A stretch of DNA of 64,000 bases from Candidatus Cloacimonadota bacterium (GCA_021736135.1 JAIPGO010000006.1:1-64000), one strand, 5' to 3'; shown: positions 37,202 to 46,132, counted from the first letter of the stretch. Notes: generated by a model from the sequence alone, not told the origin. Translations and numbers: made by a program.

Positions 37202-38342
37202 ATTTCCACCACCACATCTTGAGTATTGGAGAATTAAACCTGTATGTCTTAAGGTTATCATCATTATTGATGTAGCCATCATACACTAAAGTGCCGAGAA
37301 TATTTTTATATTCATTTTCAATATTATATTTAACCGCCAGATTATAAACTTCATTACTTTCAATATATCCGAATTCAGAGATAATATTGAGCAGCTCTTT
37401 TGCATAATTATATAACTCAGGATTCTTCGGATTTTTCAAGCGGGTATGCCAATGCTCAAAGTAGTGCTTTTGCTCGATCATTTCCTGAAAAGCCTTATCA
37501 ATAATCGATTCTGAAATCACAGTCAATCCTTCTTCCCTTTTTATCTCCTTGAGAGCGAACATAGTCAATTGAATATAAAAGGGAATTAGCCACTCAATCT
37601 CATTAAGCATATAATCAATTATATTGTCTTCTATCGTGAATTCCAATTTTTCCAGAAGAAGTGTAATCATTTTTTTTGCATCAATACTGCTGAATGGTTT
37701 GATTTTTATGGGAGTGATATCATTTATAGTTGCAATAGCATTCAAACTTTCGACTATACATTCCAAGCCGATAGATCCGGAATATACAAAGAGAATTTTA
37801 TCTGACAAAGTTTGCCTCAAACCTCTGTTCGTCTGCAAAAAGTGTATTGCATTCTTTTCTCCTTCGCACTCTCTGATATTTTCTACAGTTTGAGAAAACT
37901 CATCTAAAAGAAAAATCAGCTTATTTTCTCCTAAATCAATAAGGTTAATTACTCTTGTAAATTCAGATAAATAATCTACTTTATTTGTTAAATCAAATTC
38001 AACACCGTCTGTTCCAACTTTTTTTATTGCTGGAATGCTGTTTTTGATCTGAGTTAAAATTTTATCTTTCGTTTTAAGATAATCAGACGAAAGCAATTTT
38101 GATAATAATCTCCGGTAATACTCATTTTCGTTATTGACTGATTCATTTTCTAAAAAAAGAAAATAGAAATTATCTCGCGGATTATCCTTTAGATAATACA
38201 TCAAAGAAGATTTTCCAACTCTTCTGGGTGCTACCAATAAAATGTGATTTCCTGATGCTAATACTTCCCAGACTTTATCAATTAAATTCTGCCTGGCAAA
38301 ATAATTCTCACCTCTAACAATGCTTCCAGTATTAATAATCAT
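37188..38342 (-). CDS. AAA/STAND-like ATPase, upstream partner
   Basis: The start is taken at the ATG of MIINTGSIVRG, with aaagagg 6 bases upstream; 12 further in-frame codons upstream lack a ribosome site. The 384-residue protein opens with VRGENYFARQNLIDKVW, then Walker A APRRVGKSS (38-46), Walker B LIFLLDEFSQ (about 160) and a sensor segment ILFVYSGSIGLE. A winged-helix-like C-terminal region follows (about 300-384). The family (ATP-binding proteins with the APRRVGKSSL P-loop) is widespread in bacteria and archaea, often in variable genome regions, and is poorly understood. Its 3' end overlaps the second ATPase gene, so the two are translationally coupled and may act together. A perfect 19-bp palindrome lies about 40 bases upstream of the start. 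Confidence 0.8.
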   Translation of the reverse strand: MIINTGSIVRGENYFARQNLIDKVWEVLASGNHILLVAPRRVGKSSLMYYLKDNPRDNFYFLFLENESVNNENEYYRRLLSKLLSSDYLKTKDKILTQIKNSIPAIKKVGTDGVEFDLTNKVDYLSEFTRVINLIDLGENKLIFLLDEFSQTVENIRECEGEKNAIHFLQTNRGLRQTLSDKILFVYSGSIGLECIVESLNAIATINDITPIKIKPFSSIDAKKMITLLLEKLEFTIEDNIIDYMLNEIEWLIPFYIQLTMFALKEIKREEGLTVISESIIDKAFQEMIEQKHYFEHWHTRLKNPKNPELYNYAKELLNIISEFGYIESNEVYNLAVKYNIENEYKNILGTLVYDGYINNDDNLKTYRFNSPILKMWWWKYVAN

Positions 38343-38382
38343 AATTTCCTCTTTATGAAAACTTACTGCGCCAATCATTTTG

Positions 38383-38425
38383 GCAAAAGATATTTTGTCA
38401 ACTTATTTGACAAAATATCTTTTGC
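38383..38425. promoter_or_regulatory. Perfect 19-bp inverted repeat before the ATPase operon
   Basis: GCAAAAGATATTTTGTCAA (38383-38401) and its exact complement (38407-38425) are separated by 5 bases. It lies 40-80 bases upstream of the first ATPase ATG on the minus strand and contains TTGACA boxes on both strands (TTGTCAA and TTGACAA), so it overlaps any promoter there. An operator for a dimeric regulator, perhaps one of the winged-helix ATPases itself, or a transcript hairpin, are the two readings. Confidence 0.85.
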
Positions 38426-38471
38426 TATCTTAGATATCATGTTCGTAATGGCTGGTGACGGCTTAAATATT

Positions 38472-38621
38472 TTGGAGTGCATTAGCTCCCGCTAATGCAA
38501 CGAGCCGCAGGCGAGTGTCTTTGTTTTAACTTGGCAGATAATCTCGAGACTTCTGAGTGGAAATCCAGGCTGTGGCATCGGCTGACGCCGATTGCATTAG
38601 CGGGAGCTAATGCACTCCAAA
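38472..38621 (+). repeat. 150-bp palindrome-ended element, copy B
   Basis: The terminal inverted repeats are perfect over 29 bases (TTGGAGTGCATTAGCTCCCG at the left end, with its complement at the right end). The interior matches copy A at 34712 in order, orientation and length. The two copies lie on either side of the ATPase pair as direct repeats. Confidence 0.92.
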
Positions 38622-38688
38622 TGCCCAAAACTTGACAATCAGGTAACCTGGTTATTTTTAGCTGTAAAAGTTTAAGGATTGTAAGGTA

Positions 38689-40566
38689 TTGGCTAAAAAT
38701 ATAATATCTATAGAAAAACTGGTTAAGGCTTATTCAGAGAAGAAAATCTGTGTGGAAGCTTCTTTCGGGATTCATGAGAATGAAAAGATCGGTTTGATCG
38801 GGATCAATGGGTGCGGAAAATCCACTTTTCTCAAAATGCTGGTCGGCAGAGAAGCACCTGATTCCGGGGCAATAGTTTTTCGTAAAGGTATTAAAATCGG
38901 TTATCTGACGCAAATCCCGGAGCTTGATCCTGAACTTAATATTTATGAACAGATATATTACAGTGATAATCCCAAATATCGGCTATTGCGTAAATATCAT
39001 GAATTCAGTTTAAAGTTGCAATCTGCAGAAGTGCGCACGCAGCAGATGCTGGAACAGCAGCAGCAGCTTATTCTGGAGATAGATGCTGTGCAGGGCTGGG
39101 ATATTGAGAACCGGGCGCGCAAGTTTTTAAGTATTTTCGGATTTACTGACCTGACGTTGAATACAGGCATACTTTCCGGTGGTCAGAAACGGCGGATCGA
39201 TCTGGCTCGCGTTTTGATGGATGAACCGGATCTTATTATCCTTGATGAGCCGACCAATCATCTGGATGTGGACATCATTGAATGGCTGCAGCAGTATATG
39301 GTTGATTTTAAAGGCACAATCATCTTCGTAACGCATGACCGCTATTTTCTGGATTCCGTAGCTAACCGCATCATGGATATTGATAATGGTATAATCCGTT
39401 TTTATGATGGCAATTACAGCTTTTACCTGCAGAAGAAGGAAATCGAGAATAGTGAAATGGTGAACATGGAAAACCGCAAGCAGGCACAGTTAAAAAAAGA
39501 AATACGCTGGCTGCAGCGGAGAGCCAGGGCACGCAGTACAAAACCGAAAAGCCATCTTGACCGCGTGAAAGAACTGATCGATAAATCTTACCTGGTCTCT
39601 AATGCGGAACTGGATATTTCCTTTCAAACACAGAGACTGGGAAAAACGATATTGAATGTGAAGAATGTGGGAAAAAGTTACGGTGAAAACCGGTTATTTG
39701 AGAAGTTTTCGCATAATTTTCAGAAGATGGAGCGGATAGGTATAATAGGTGCCAACGGATGCGGAAAGACAACGCTGCTGCGTTTGATAGCAGGTGAAGA
39801 AATGCCTGACGAAGGTTCGATCAAGGCAGGATTAAATACGAAATTCGCTTATTTCCATCAGGAAGAACAGAACTTTGACCCGGAACAGAAGGTAATAGAC
39901 TATATCCGTGATTTTGCGGAACATATACGCACCAAAGATGGCGCTCTGCATTCCGCTTCCGAAATGCTGGAAAAATTCCTGTTTGACGGCAAACTGCAGC
40001 AATCAAAACTGAAATCACTTTCCGGAGGGGAAAAAAAGAGACTTTTTCTGCTTTCCTCTCTGATGTTCGGCGCTAATTTCATTATCCTGGATGAGCCGAC
40101 CAATGACCTGGACATCCGCACTCTGGAAATTCTGGAAGATTACTTGGATGCCTTTAAAGGCTGCATACTCACCGTTTCGCATGACCGCTATCTGCTGGAC
40201 CGCGTGGTGGATTATCTGATCATTTTCACTCCAAAAGGCATTATCAAATTTCCTGGTAATTATTCCGATTACCTACTGGTGAAAAGATTCCGCGAAGAAG
40301 AAGAAGCCGAAAAAAGAGAACAGCCGGCGGCTAAAACAGATAACAAACCACGTAAAATGGGATATATGCAGAAGCGTAAACTGGAACAGATCGAAATGGA
40401 GATTGATAATTTGGAAAAAGAATCTGTAGAACTGGAAAAACAGATCAACGAAAATGCAGCAAACATGAATGCTTCTGATTTTCAGAATAATACTGACAGA
40501 CAGGAAGAAATAAATAAGCTTTTGGATGAACTTGAGGAGAGGTGGCTTTTTTTAATTGATAATTGA
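38689..40566 (+). CDS. ABC-F family ATPase (Uup/translation factor type)
   Basis: The 625-residue protein starts at a TTG with taaggt just upstream. It has two ATP-binding cassettes and no membrane segments. Cassette 1 has GINGCGKS, LSGGQKRR and LDEPTNHLD; cassette 2 has GANGCGKT, LSGGEKKR and LDEPTNDLD. The linker between them holds a basic coiled segment (RWLQRRARARSTKPKS, about 262-277), and a charged C-terminal coiled coil (about 565-615) resembles Uup. Such proteins act on the ribosome in the cytoplasm, rescuing stalled elongation or conferring resistance to ribosome-targeting antibiotics, or in the case of Uup bind branched DNA. The last residues (FLIDN) are encoded by an AATTGAT repeat tract, which also supplies the TGA stop. 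Confidence 0.92.
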   Translation: MAKNIISIEKLVKAYSEKKICVEASFGIHENEKIGLIGINGCGKSTFLKMLVGREAPDSGAIVFRKGIKIGYLTQIPELDPELNIYEQIYYSDNPKYRLLRKYHEFSLKLQSAEVRTQQMLEQQQQLILEIDAVQGWDIENRARKFLSIFGFTDLTLNTGILSGGQKRRIDLARVLMDEPDLIILDEPTNHLDVDIIEWLQQYMVDFKGTIIFVTHDRYFLDSVANRIMDIDNGIIRFYDGNYSFYLQKKEIENSEMVNMENRKQAQLKKEIRWLQRRARARSTKPKSHLDRVKELIDKSYLVSNAELDISFQTQRLGKTILNVKNVGKSYGENRLFEKFSHNFQKMERIGIIGANGCGKTTLLRLIAGEEMPDEGSIKAGLNTKFAYFHQEEQNFDPEQKVIDYIRDFAEHIRTKDGALHSASEMLEKFLFDGKLQQSKLKSLSGGEKKRLFLLSSLMFGANFIILDEPTNDLDIRTLEILEDYLDAFKGCILTVSHDRYLLDRVVDYLIIFTPKGIIKFPGNYSDYLLVKRFREEEEAEKREQPAAKTDNKPRKMGYMQKRKLEQIEMEIDNLEKESVELEKQINENAANMNASDFQNNTDRQEEINKLLDELEERWLFLIDN

Positions 40567-40583
40567 TAATTGATAATTGAAAA
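40554..40583. repeat. AATTGAT tandem repeat overlapping a gene end
   Basis: AATTGAT units repeat about four times, with 9-bp spacing. The stop codon of the ABC-F gene lies inside the tract. Confidence 0.8.
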
Positions 40584-40587
40584 TTAT

Positions 40588-40636
40588 TCAGGGCAGGATG
40601 CCCTGGATACGTTTACAGACCATCCCTGGTCTGATT
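40588..40636 (-). repeat. Dispersed CAGACCAGGGATGGTCTG repeat
   Basis: The stretch CAGGGCAGGATGCCCTGGAT then ACGTTTACAGACCATCCCTG is the inverse orientation of 62361-62406, which reads CAGACCAGGGATGGTCTGGG, ACGTTTTCAGGGCATCCCTG. It contains two small palindromes, one at each end. A weaker relative is at about 11286. Confidence 0.85.
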
Positions 40637-40780
40637 TTCATAAGGTTCATAAATATTTAACATTTGCAACTATTTGTGATGATGATTCAGAGACTTCAAT
40701 AAATCTTTACAGTAAAACTCTTTTTCAGGGAATCTGGATTTCACTTTATCATTTTCTGTATTCAATAAGAACCATTAAAG

Positions 40781-40880
40781 AGCCTATAAGGTTGGTCTTT
40801 ACAGCCACAACAAGACACAATATGGCAAAAAAATGCTATATTGTGTTTTGTTGTGGCTGTTCATACTAACCTTATAGACT
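40781..40880. repeat. 47-bp imperfect inverted repeat (hairpin H2)
   Basis: Arms 40781-40827 and 40834-40880 match except for about eight positions, around a 6-A loop; pairing can be extended a further 15 bases or so on both sides. It shares ACAGCCACAACA...CACAAT with H1, and CAGxCACAACA plus GGCAAAAAA(A)TGC with H3. It lies about 215 bases after the ABC-F stop and 200 bases before the next promoter. Confidence 0.85.
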
Positions 40881-41082
40881 CCTTAAAGTCTCTTTATTCC
40901 CCCTGATAGATATTTCCCAAAGGTATTTTGAAAACCTTTCCATGTTTTTACGGGACATTTTCTAAAATATATTAAAGCAAAAAATCTGAAACAGAGTAGT
41001 GGTATTTAACCAAAAATTTACCGAACAGCATATTAGTAGAAATTCACCGATAAGGGTGTACTATTCATTTTGTAAATAAAAC

Positions 41083-41112
41083 TTGACAGGATATTAATGA
41101 TTGGTTTTTATA
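41083..41112 (+). promoter_or_regulatory. Likely promoter of the Ig lipoprotein cluster
   Basis: TTGACA at 41083-41088 with TTTATA 18 bases on (41107-41112) gives a short leader before the ttaggagg ribosome site. Confidence 0.5.
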
Positions 41113-41138
41113 CGAATTGGAAATTTTAGGAGGATACA

Positions 41139-43604
41139 ATGGAAAAAGTAAGAGTAATTTCAATTATTTTTTTTATGATTCTTATGGCAGGTCTGGTGAT
41201 GACAGGTTGTGATGAACGGAATCGGGGTACTTTTCAGATCATATCAGTTACTATTGATCCGGCAATTATTTATGCAGACAGCATAGAGACCACTTATGCC
41301 AATGTAACCGTAAGGGTCGGAGATGAAGATGGGAATCCTGGGCAAAACATGACGGTTAATTTTGAAACCGATATCGGTTACATCTGGGCAAAAGAAGAAA
41401 CTAACGAGTCCGGGATGGTGACAACGAGGTTTTATGATACTGGTATAACAGGCGTGGCACACCTTTTTGTTTATTTGAATGGCGAATATGATAATGGTAT
41501 GCATAAAACAATTGATATATATCCCTATCCGCATTACACGATCAGGAATATAATAGCCGATCCGGCAGAGATATATGCAGATGAAGGTGCCACGCGCAGC
41601 GAGATAAGGGTTCTGGTCAAAGATCAGGATAATATCGCAGCCAGAGGGCAGGAAGTGGAATTCAGCAGTGATATCGGATATATCAATTCCCCGGCAGTAA
41701 CGGATTCGCTGGGGTATGCCAGAACCGAATTCTGGGATGACGGCACAATAGGTACAGCCTCCATCATCGCGTCGATAGGAATATCAGATTCCACAATTTC
41801 AGTGCTGATATTGCCCACATTACCTGTGATGAATCTTATCCTCGATCTTCCGGTTGGGGAAGTAACGGTCAATGAAGTAATAACAATTTCAGCTCGCGCT
41901 TATAATGCGGAAGGACTGGTTCCTGATGGCAGCATAGTCAATTTTACGACAATAATGGGGAATTTTCAGATAAGTGCTAATAATGCAAATGATTTAGGAC
42001 AGACGGTCAGTATAATGACAATAAATGGTATTGCAGAAGCCTATCTCAATACAGGGATAATTCCGGGAAATAATCCGCTAACTGCTGAATCAGATGGCAT
42101 ATCAGACACGGAAGTTTTATATATAGAAGCAGGTGACCCCTCAGAAATGACAGTCACCATAATTAATTCTGCCGGGATAGAACAGGATGTGATAGAAGCG
42201 GGAAGCCCTGAAATTCTGCAGGTGAGGGCTGAGATCATAGATGATTTTGGCAATCCGGTAAGTGCCGGGAATCAGGTGTTTTTTACGGGCAGCCTGGGAA
42301 TCATGGATAGCCTTGTTATAACGGGGAATGATGGGATTGCCATCTCGCATTTTTCAGCGGGACCTGTTGCCGGAACAGCATTGATTGCTGTCAGAACAGG
42401 AAATATAGTAGAGAGCAGGCAAATAACAATAACCGCTGACGGACTGGATAATATAGTTTTTGAAAATCAGCAGCTTCTGCTGACCGTGGGGACTAATATC
42501 CCGGTGGCATCAGCCATCAGCCTGCATGATCAATTTGGCAATCTGATCACAACTCCTGTGGAAGTGTGGTTCAAATTTTTCGACAGACCGGAGGGTGACA
42601 GTCCCCAGGGCAGCAATATCAATCAGGAAGTATATAATTTAACGGATGCCGTAAATATAATATCGGAAGATGGTTATGCATCAATATGGATATATCCGGG
42701 CACAACTGCGGGATTCATAGGAATCGAAGCCTGGTGCACAGCACAGCCGGGAGAAATGATTTCAGCGATTTTCCATAACATAATTGTTGAAGCCGGACAG
42801 CCGGAAGAAATATTTTTATGTCTGGGAGAGATCGACAGCGGGGACAATCTGGGTGACGGAACCTGGGAAATACAATTATCAGCTTTGGTGATGGATACCT
42901 GGGGAAATCCGGTGGAAGATGGCATTGAAGCATATTTTTCTATCGATCCGACACTTGATTATGTGGCGATCAATAGTCCTAATGCCTACGTGGGCAATCT
43001 TAATATGGATGGCAATCAGACAGCCGGTACAGCTTTCAGCACCATAGTTTTTGATGGAAGTTACACAAACGAGTCGTTCTCGGTAAATGTAGATGCAGGG
43101 AACGTTTATAAGCAGGAAGATTTAATTTTACCTTTGCAGCAGGGTTCAATCACAATGCTCTTAGTACCTTCTCATCTTGACTGGCATGAAGGAAATGCAG
43201 AAGAGGAAGTTTTATATACTCAATGCCGGATAAATGTGAAAGACGGACAAAATAATCCGGTTAATAATCAGCGGGTAGTATTTACTACAACTCTTGGATT
43301 TCCCACTGATGAGGGGGAACATGGCATTCACCCTTTGGAAGATGAAATTGACCCATATTATCTGCAGTTATTCGATTTCACATATATAAATGCAGAAGAC
43401 CCACCAGACGACAGTGATGGTTATACCGGACCATACGATGGTGCACTGGGCAGGCTCTATAAAGATGTCGGATTTTATAAATATGAATGTCCACCTCCAA
43501 TAGGAGCAGGATCCGGTATGACTTCGGGAACAATAAATGCAACGATATTCGGGACAACTACATCGGCGAATCAGACTATCCATCTTTTCAGATATTTTGA
43601 TTAA
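41139..43604 (+). CDS. Ig-domain lipoprotein, tandem paralogue 1 of 3
   Basis: The 821-residue protein has a lipoprotein signal ending VMTGC with Cys24 followed by Asp. Five or six invasin-like bacterial Ig domains follow, each opening with a strand such as PAIIYADSIETTYANVTV and containing a DxxGxPGQNMTVNFET...G pattern and a TRFYDTG / ISHFSAGPV turn (about 35-115, 130-215, 225-335, 345-430). The C-terminal 150 residues are the part most conserved among the three paralogues (CRINVKDGQNNPVNNQRVVFTT, GPYDGALGRLYKDVG, ending TIHLFRYFD). It is anchored in the outer membrane and probably forms a long rod for adhesion or structure. It lacks a type IX sorting tail, unlike other large proteins here. 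The three genes form one transcription unit. Confidence 0.85.
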   Translation: MEKVRVISIIFFMILMAGLVMTGCDERNRGTFQIISVTIDPAIIYADSIETTYANVTVRVGDEDGNPGQNMTVNFETDIGYIWAKEETNESGMVTTRFYDTGITGVAHLFVYLNGEYDNGMHKTIDIYPYPHYTIRNIIADPAEIYADEGATRSEIRVLVKDQDNIAARGQEVEFSSDIGYINSPAVTDSLGYARTEFWDDGTIGTASIIASIGISDSTISVLILPTLPVMNLILDLPVGEVTVNEVITISARAYNAEGLVPDGSIVNFTTIMGNFQISANNANDLGQTVSIMTINGIAEAYLNTGIIPGNNPLTAESDGISDTEVLYIEAGDPSEMTVTIINSAGIEQDVIEAGSPEILQVRAEIIDDFGNPVSAGNQVFFTGSLGIMDSLVITGNDGIAISHFSAGPVAGTALIAVRTGNIVESRQITITADGLDNIVFENQQLLLTVGTNIPVASAISLHDQFGNLITTPVEVWFKFFDRPEGDSPQGSNINQEVYNLTDAVNIISEDGYASIWIYPGTTAGFIGIEAWCTAQPGEMISAIFHNIIVEAGQPEEIFLCLGEIDSGDNLGDGTWEIQLSALVMDTWGNPVEDGIEAYFSIDPTLDYVAINSPNAYVGNLNMDGNQTAGTAFSTIVFDGSYTNESFSVNVDAGNVYKQEDLILPLQQGSITMLLVPSHLDWHEGNAEEEVLYTQCRINVKDGQNNPVNNQRVVFTTTLGFPTDEGEHGIHPLEDEIDPYYLQLFDFTYINAEDPPDDSDGYTGPYDGALGRLYKDVGFYKYECPPPIGAGSGMTSGTINATIFGTTTSANQTIHLFRYFD

Positions 43605-43640
43605 ATCGTGAATCGTTAGTCGTTAAAAGAGGAGTATAAT
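43605..43640. repeat. Short degenerate CGTGAATCGTTAGTCGTTAA tract
   Basis: Two to three units of the CGTGAATCG vocabulary lie in the spacer between the first two Ig lipoprotein genes, followed by the ribosome site of the second gene (gaggag). Confidence 0.55.
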
Positions 43641-46109
43641 ATGAAAACTGAGATGACAAGGTTTATTTTCGGAGTGACAGTTTTACTAGCCGTCCTGTTT
43701 AGCGGATGTGATCATCGTGATGAGAGTAATTTTCAGATCACCTCCCTATCCGTAAATCCCGGGATCATCTATGCAGACAGTCTGGATATCACATATGCGG
43801 AAGTAACTGTGACGGTGGAAGATAAAGATGGATATCCTGCCGCAGGCATAGCTGTTTTCTTTGAGACAGATATTGGATATATCTGGAATAAGGAATATAC
43901 GAATGCGGAAGGAAAGATCATAACTGAATTCTTTGACCGGGGTCAATCCGGTGTGGCACATATCTTTGCATATATAGAAAACTGCTATGATGAAGGCAGA
44001 CATGAGAATTTAATCATTTACCCATATCCATATTATCAGATGACCAGCATCGCCGCTATACCAGAAACAATTCATGCTGATAACGGCATTACCCAGAGTG
44101 AAATTACGGTACAGGTGAAAGATCAGGATGGTTTTGCAGCAACAGGTGTGAGTGTGAATTTTGGTTCTGACCTCGGTTTGATCGATTCTCCTATTTTAAC
44201 AGATTCGCTGGGGTTTGCCAGCTCGATGTTCCGTGATACAGGCATAGTGGGATCAGCGGAAATCCACGCAGCTATCGGGATTTCCGATACAACCATATTT
44301 GTGAATATTATACCTGTGCTGCCCGTGCTGGAGCTTAATCTTGATCTGCCAGCCTCAAGTGTGGGAGTAGATAATGTGCTCATGATTCTTGCCTTTGCCG
44401 AAAACATTAACGGTGCAGTGCCGGATGGAACACCAGTAATCTTTTCTACAGAGCTGGGGTATTTTCAGGAGAGTATGACTGATGAAACCTTCTGGGGAAA
44501 GACAGTTACTTTAACAACTATAAATGGGATCGCAAGAGCCTTCTTTAATTCCGGAACACTGGCTGGGGAAAATACAATTACTGCGCAGATTGATGCGGAT
44601 GGAGCAGGCACGCTGCTGACGGATTCAGAAGATATAACAATTCTACCGGGAAACCCGTCGCAAATTAATTTGATACCCAGGAATAGTGATGGTGAATTTC
44701 AGAATGAAATCCCGGCAAGCGGCACGGAGATACTCTTGATCTGGGCTTATTTATCGGATAATTTTGGAAATGCTGCCGGAAGCGGTTACACAGTGACTTT
44801 TGCAACTACTCTGGGTAATATTATGAACCAGGTTCTTACCGCTGATGATGGCATAGCAATTGCAACCTTTACGGGAGGTATTTATCCCGGAATTGCTGAG
44901 ATCACGGCAACTTTGGGATCAATTATTGATACTACTTATGTTACCATTACCTCTGATCAGGTAGATCATATGATGTTTGCAGATCCGGAGCCGATTTTCT
45001 TATATGCCGGAGAGACTCAAGCTACAGAAATAACAGTTAATCTTTTTGATATGTATGGAAATTTTATTGATTATCCGATGGAAGTCTGGTTCAGATTCCT
45101 GGAACGCCCGGAAGGCTGCAATATAAATCAGGAAGTTTACAGCCTGTTGGATTCCACCAGCACTTTTTCAGAAAACGGAACGGCAATCGTATCACTTTAT
45201 AGTGGAACTACAACCGGGGAAATTGGTATCGAAGCGTGGTGCAGACCTCAACCGGGACAAATGATCTCTGCTGTAAATTATAATATAGCTGTTTTGCCGG
45301 GAGTTCCGGCAAACATTGATCTCGATATCGGAGGAATGGATAGTGGAGAAGATTTAGGAGGTGGAGTTTGGAGAGTTGATGTTAGTGCTTATATAACTGA
45401 TGCCTGGAATAATCCTATAGTTGACAATTTGGCAGTTTTCTGTTCACTTTCAGATAATCCCGAATATGCTTCTATCTCAGGTTTGGGTTATGTCGGTAAT
45501 GAGAACAGTAATGGTGAAATAGTTCCGGGAACGGCGTTCTGTGGTTTAGTTTACGATGGGGCATTCACGAATGAGACAATTACTCTACATGCAGATATTG
45601 TAGGACCACTTGAAGCAGAGGAAGAATTGACCTTACCTTTGCAATATGGAGAGATAACGATGACCTGCGTCCCGGCACATCTTGACTGGTTAGAAGAAAA
45701 CTCTAATATAGAAATACTATTTACACAGTGCCGCGTAAATGTACGTGATGGTCAGAATGCTCCTGTTAATAAACAGCGGATAATCTTCACAACTTCTCTG
45801 GGTTTTCCCACAGATGACGGCACTCATGGCATTCATCCTGTGGAAGATGATATTGAACCTTACCTTCTGGAGCTTTACGATTTCACAGGTTTAAATGCTG
45901 AAATCCCGACTGATCATACTGATGGTTACACGGGACCTTATGATGGAGATATGGGACGGCTCTATAAAGATGCCGGTTATCACAAAGATGAATGCCCGCC
46001 ACCAGTACCGGCACCACCGGGGATGACGACGGGGACCATAACTGCCACAATATCCGGAACGACGACATCGTCAATCCAGACGATGACGCTGTTCAGATAC
46101 TATGATTAA
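43641..46109 (+). CDS. Ig-domain lipoprotein, tandem paralogue 2 of 3
   Basis: This 822-residue protein is homologous over its length to its neighbours, with Cys23-Asp24 at the lipobox (LFSGC) and the same domain chain (PGIIYADSLDITYAEVTV, ATGVSVNFGSD, MEVWFRFLERPEG). The C-terminal block CRVNVRDGQNAPVNKQRIIF and GPYDGDMGRLYKDAGYH and the ending MTLFRYYD are closely conserved. Its middle domains differ most, for example in the LDLPASSVGVDNVLM segment. Such copies may carry different binding specificities on a common stalk; that is an inference. The ribosome site is aagaggag, and it lies 36 bases after the first paralogue. Confidence 0.85.
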   Translation: MKTEMTRFIFGVTVLLAVLFSGCDHRDESNFQITSLSVNPGIIYADSLDITYAEVTVTVEDKDGYPAAGIAVFFETDIGYIWNKEYTNAEGKIITEFFDRGQSGVAHIFAYIENCYDEGRHENLIIYPYPYYQMTSIAAIPETIHADNGITQSEITVQVKDQDGFAATGVSVNFGSDLGLIDSPILTDSLGFASSMFRDTGIVGSAEIHAAIGISDTTIFVNIIPVLPVLELNLDLPASSVGVDNVLMILAFAENINGAVPDGTPVIFSTELGYFQESMTDETFWGKTVTLTTINGIARAFFNSGTLAGENTITAQIDADGAGTLLTDSEDITILPGNPSQINLIPRNSDGEFQNEIPASGTEILLIWAYLSDNFGNAAGSGYTVTFATTLGNIMNQVLTADDGIAIATFTGGIYPGIAEITATLGSIIDTTYVTITSDQVDHMMFADPEPIFLYAGETQATEITVNLFDMYGNFIDYPMEVWFRFLERPEGCNINQEVYSLLDSTSTFSENGTAIVSLYSGTTTGEIGIEAWCRPQPGQMISAVNYNIAVLPGVPANIDLDIGGMDSGEDLGGGVWRVDVSAYITDAWNNPIVDNLAVFCSLSDNPEYASISGLGYVGNENSNGEIVPGTAFCGLVYDGAFTNETITLHADIVGPLEAEEELTLPLQYGEITMTCVPAHLDWLEENSNIEILFTQCRVNVRDGQNAPVNKQRIIFTTSLGFPTDDGTHGIHPVEDDIEPYLLELYDFTGLNAEIPTDHTDGYTGPYDGDMGRLYKDAGYHKDECPPPVPAPPGMTTGTITATISGTTTSSIQTMTLFRYYD

Positions 46110-46132
46110 TAATGGACGATGGAGGATGGACG

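Larger units (their letters stand above)
38379..38688. other. Intergenic region between divergent ATPase pair and ABC-F gene
   Basis: No gene is seen. It holds the 19-bp palindrome (38383-38425), the 150-bp element copy B (38472-38621), and a TTGACA box at 38632-38637 with a poor -10 (TTTTTA, 38655-38660) that may start the ABC-F transcript. CAGGTAACCTG at 38640-38650 is a small palindrome inside that spacer. Confidence 0.6.
40567..41138. other. Intergenic region: dispersed repeat, hairpin H2, promoter
   Basis: I do not accept a gene here. A 99-codon reading frame that crosses the region is made of the dispersed repeat and hairpin H2. The rest holds a short AAAGGT...ACCTTT hairpin at about 40919-40940, and the promoter of the Ig lipoprotein cluster at 41083-41112. 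Confidence 0.6.

Noticed and set aside
38689-40566. ABC transporter ATPase subunit
   Set aside because: Two fused cassettes, a basic linker and the lack of any permease gene place it in the ABC-F group of ribosome-associated proteins.
40570-40869. Open frame of 99 codons after the ABC-F gene
   Set aside because: It starts in the AATTGAT tract and is made of the dispersed repeat plus hairpin H2. A similar translated repeat (GRDALKTFPDHPWSD) appears in another spurious frame at 62168-62479, which shows that the similarity is due to the repeat and not to a gene.
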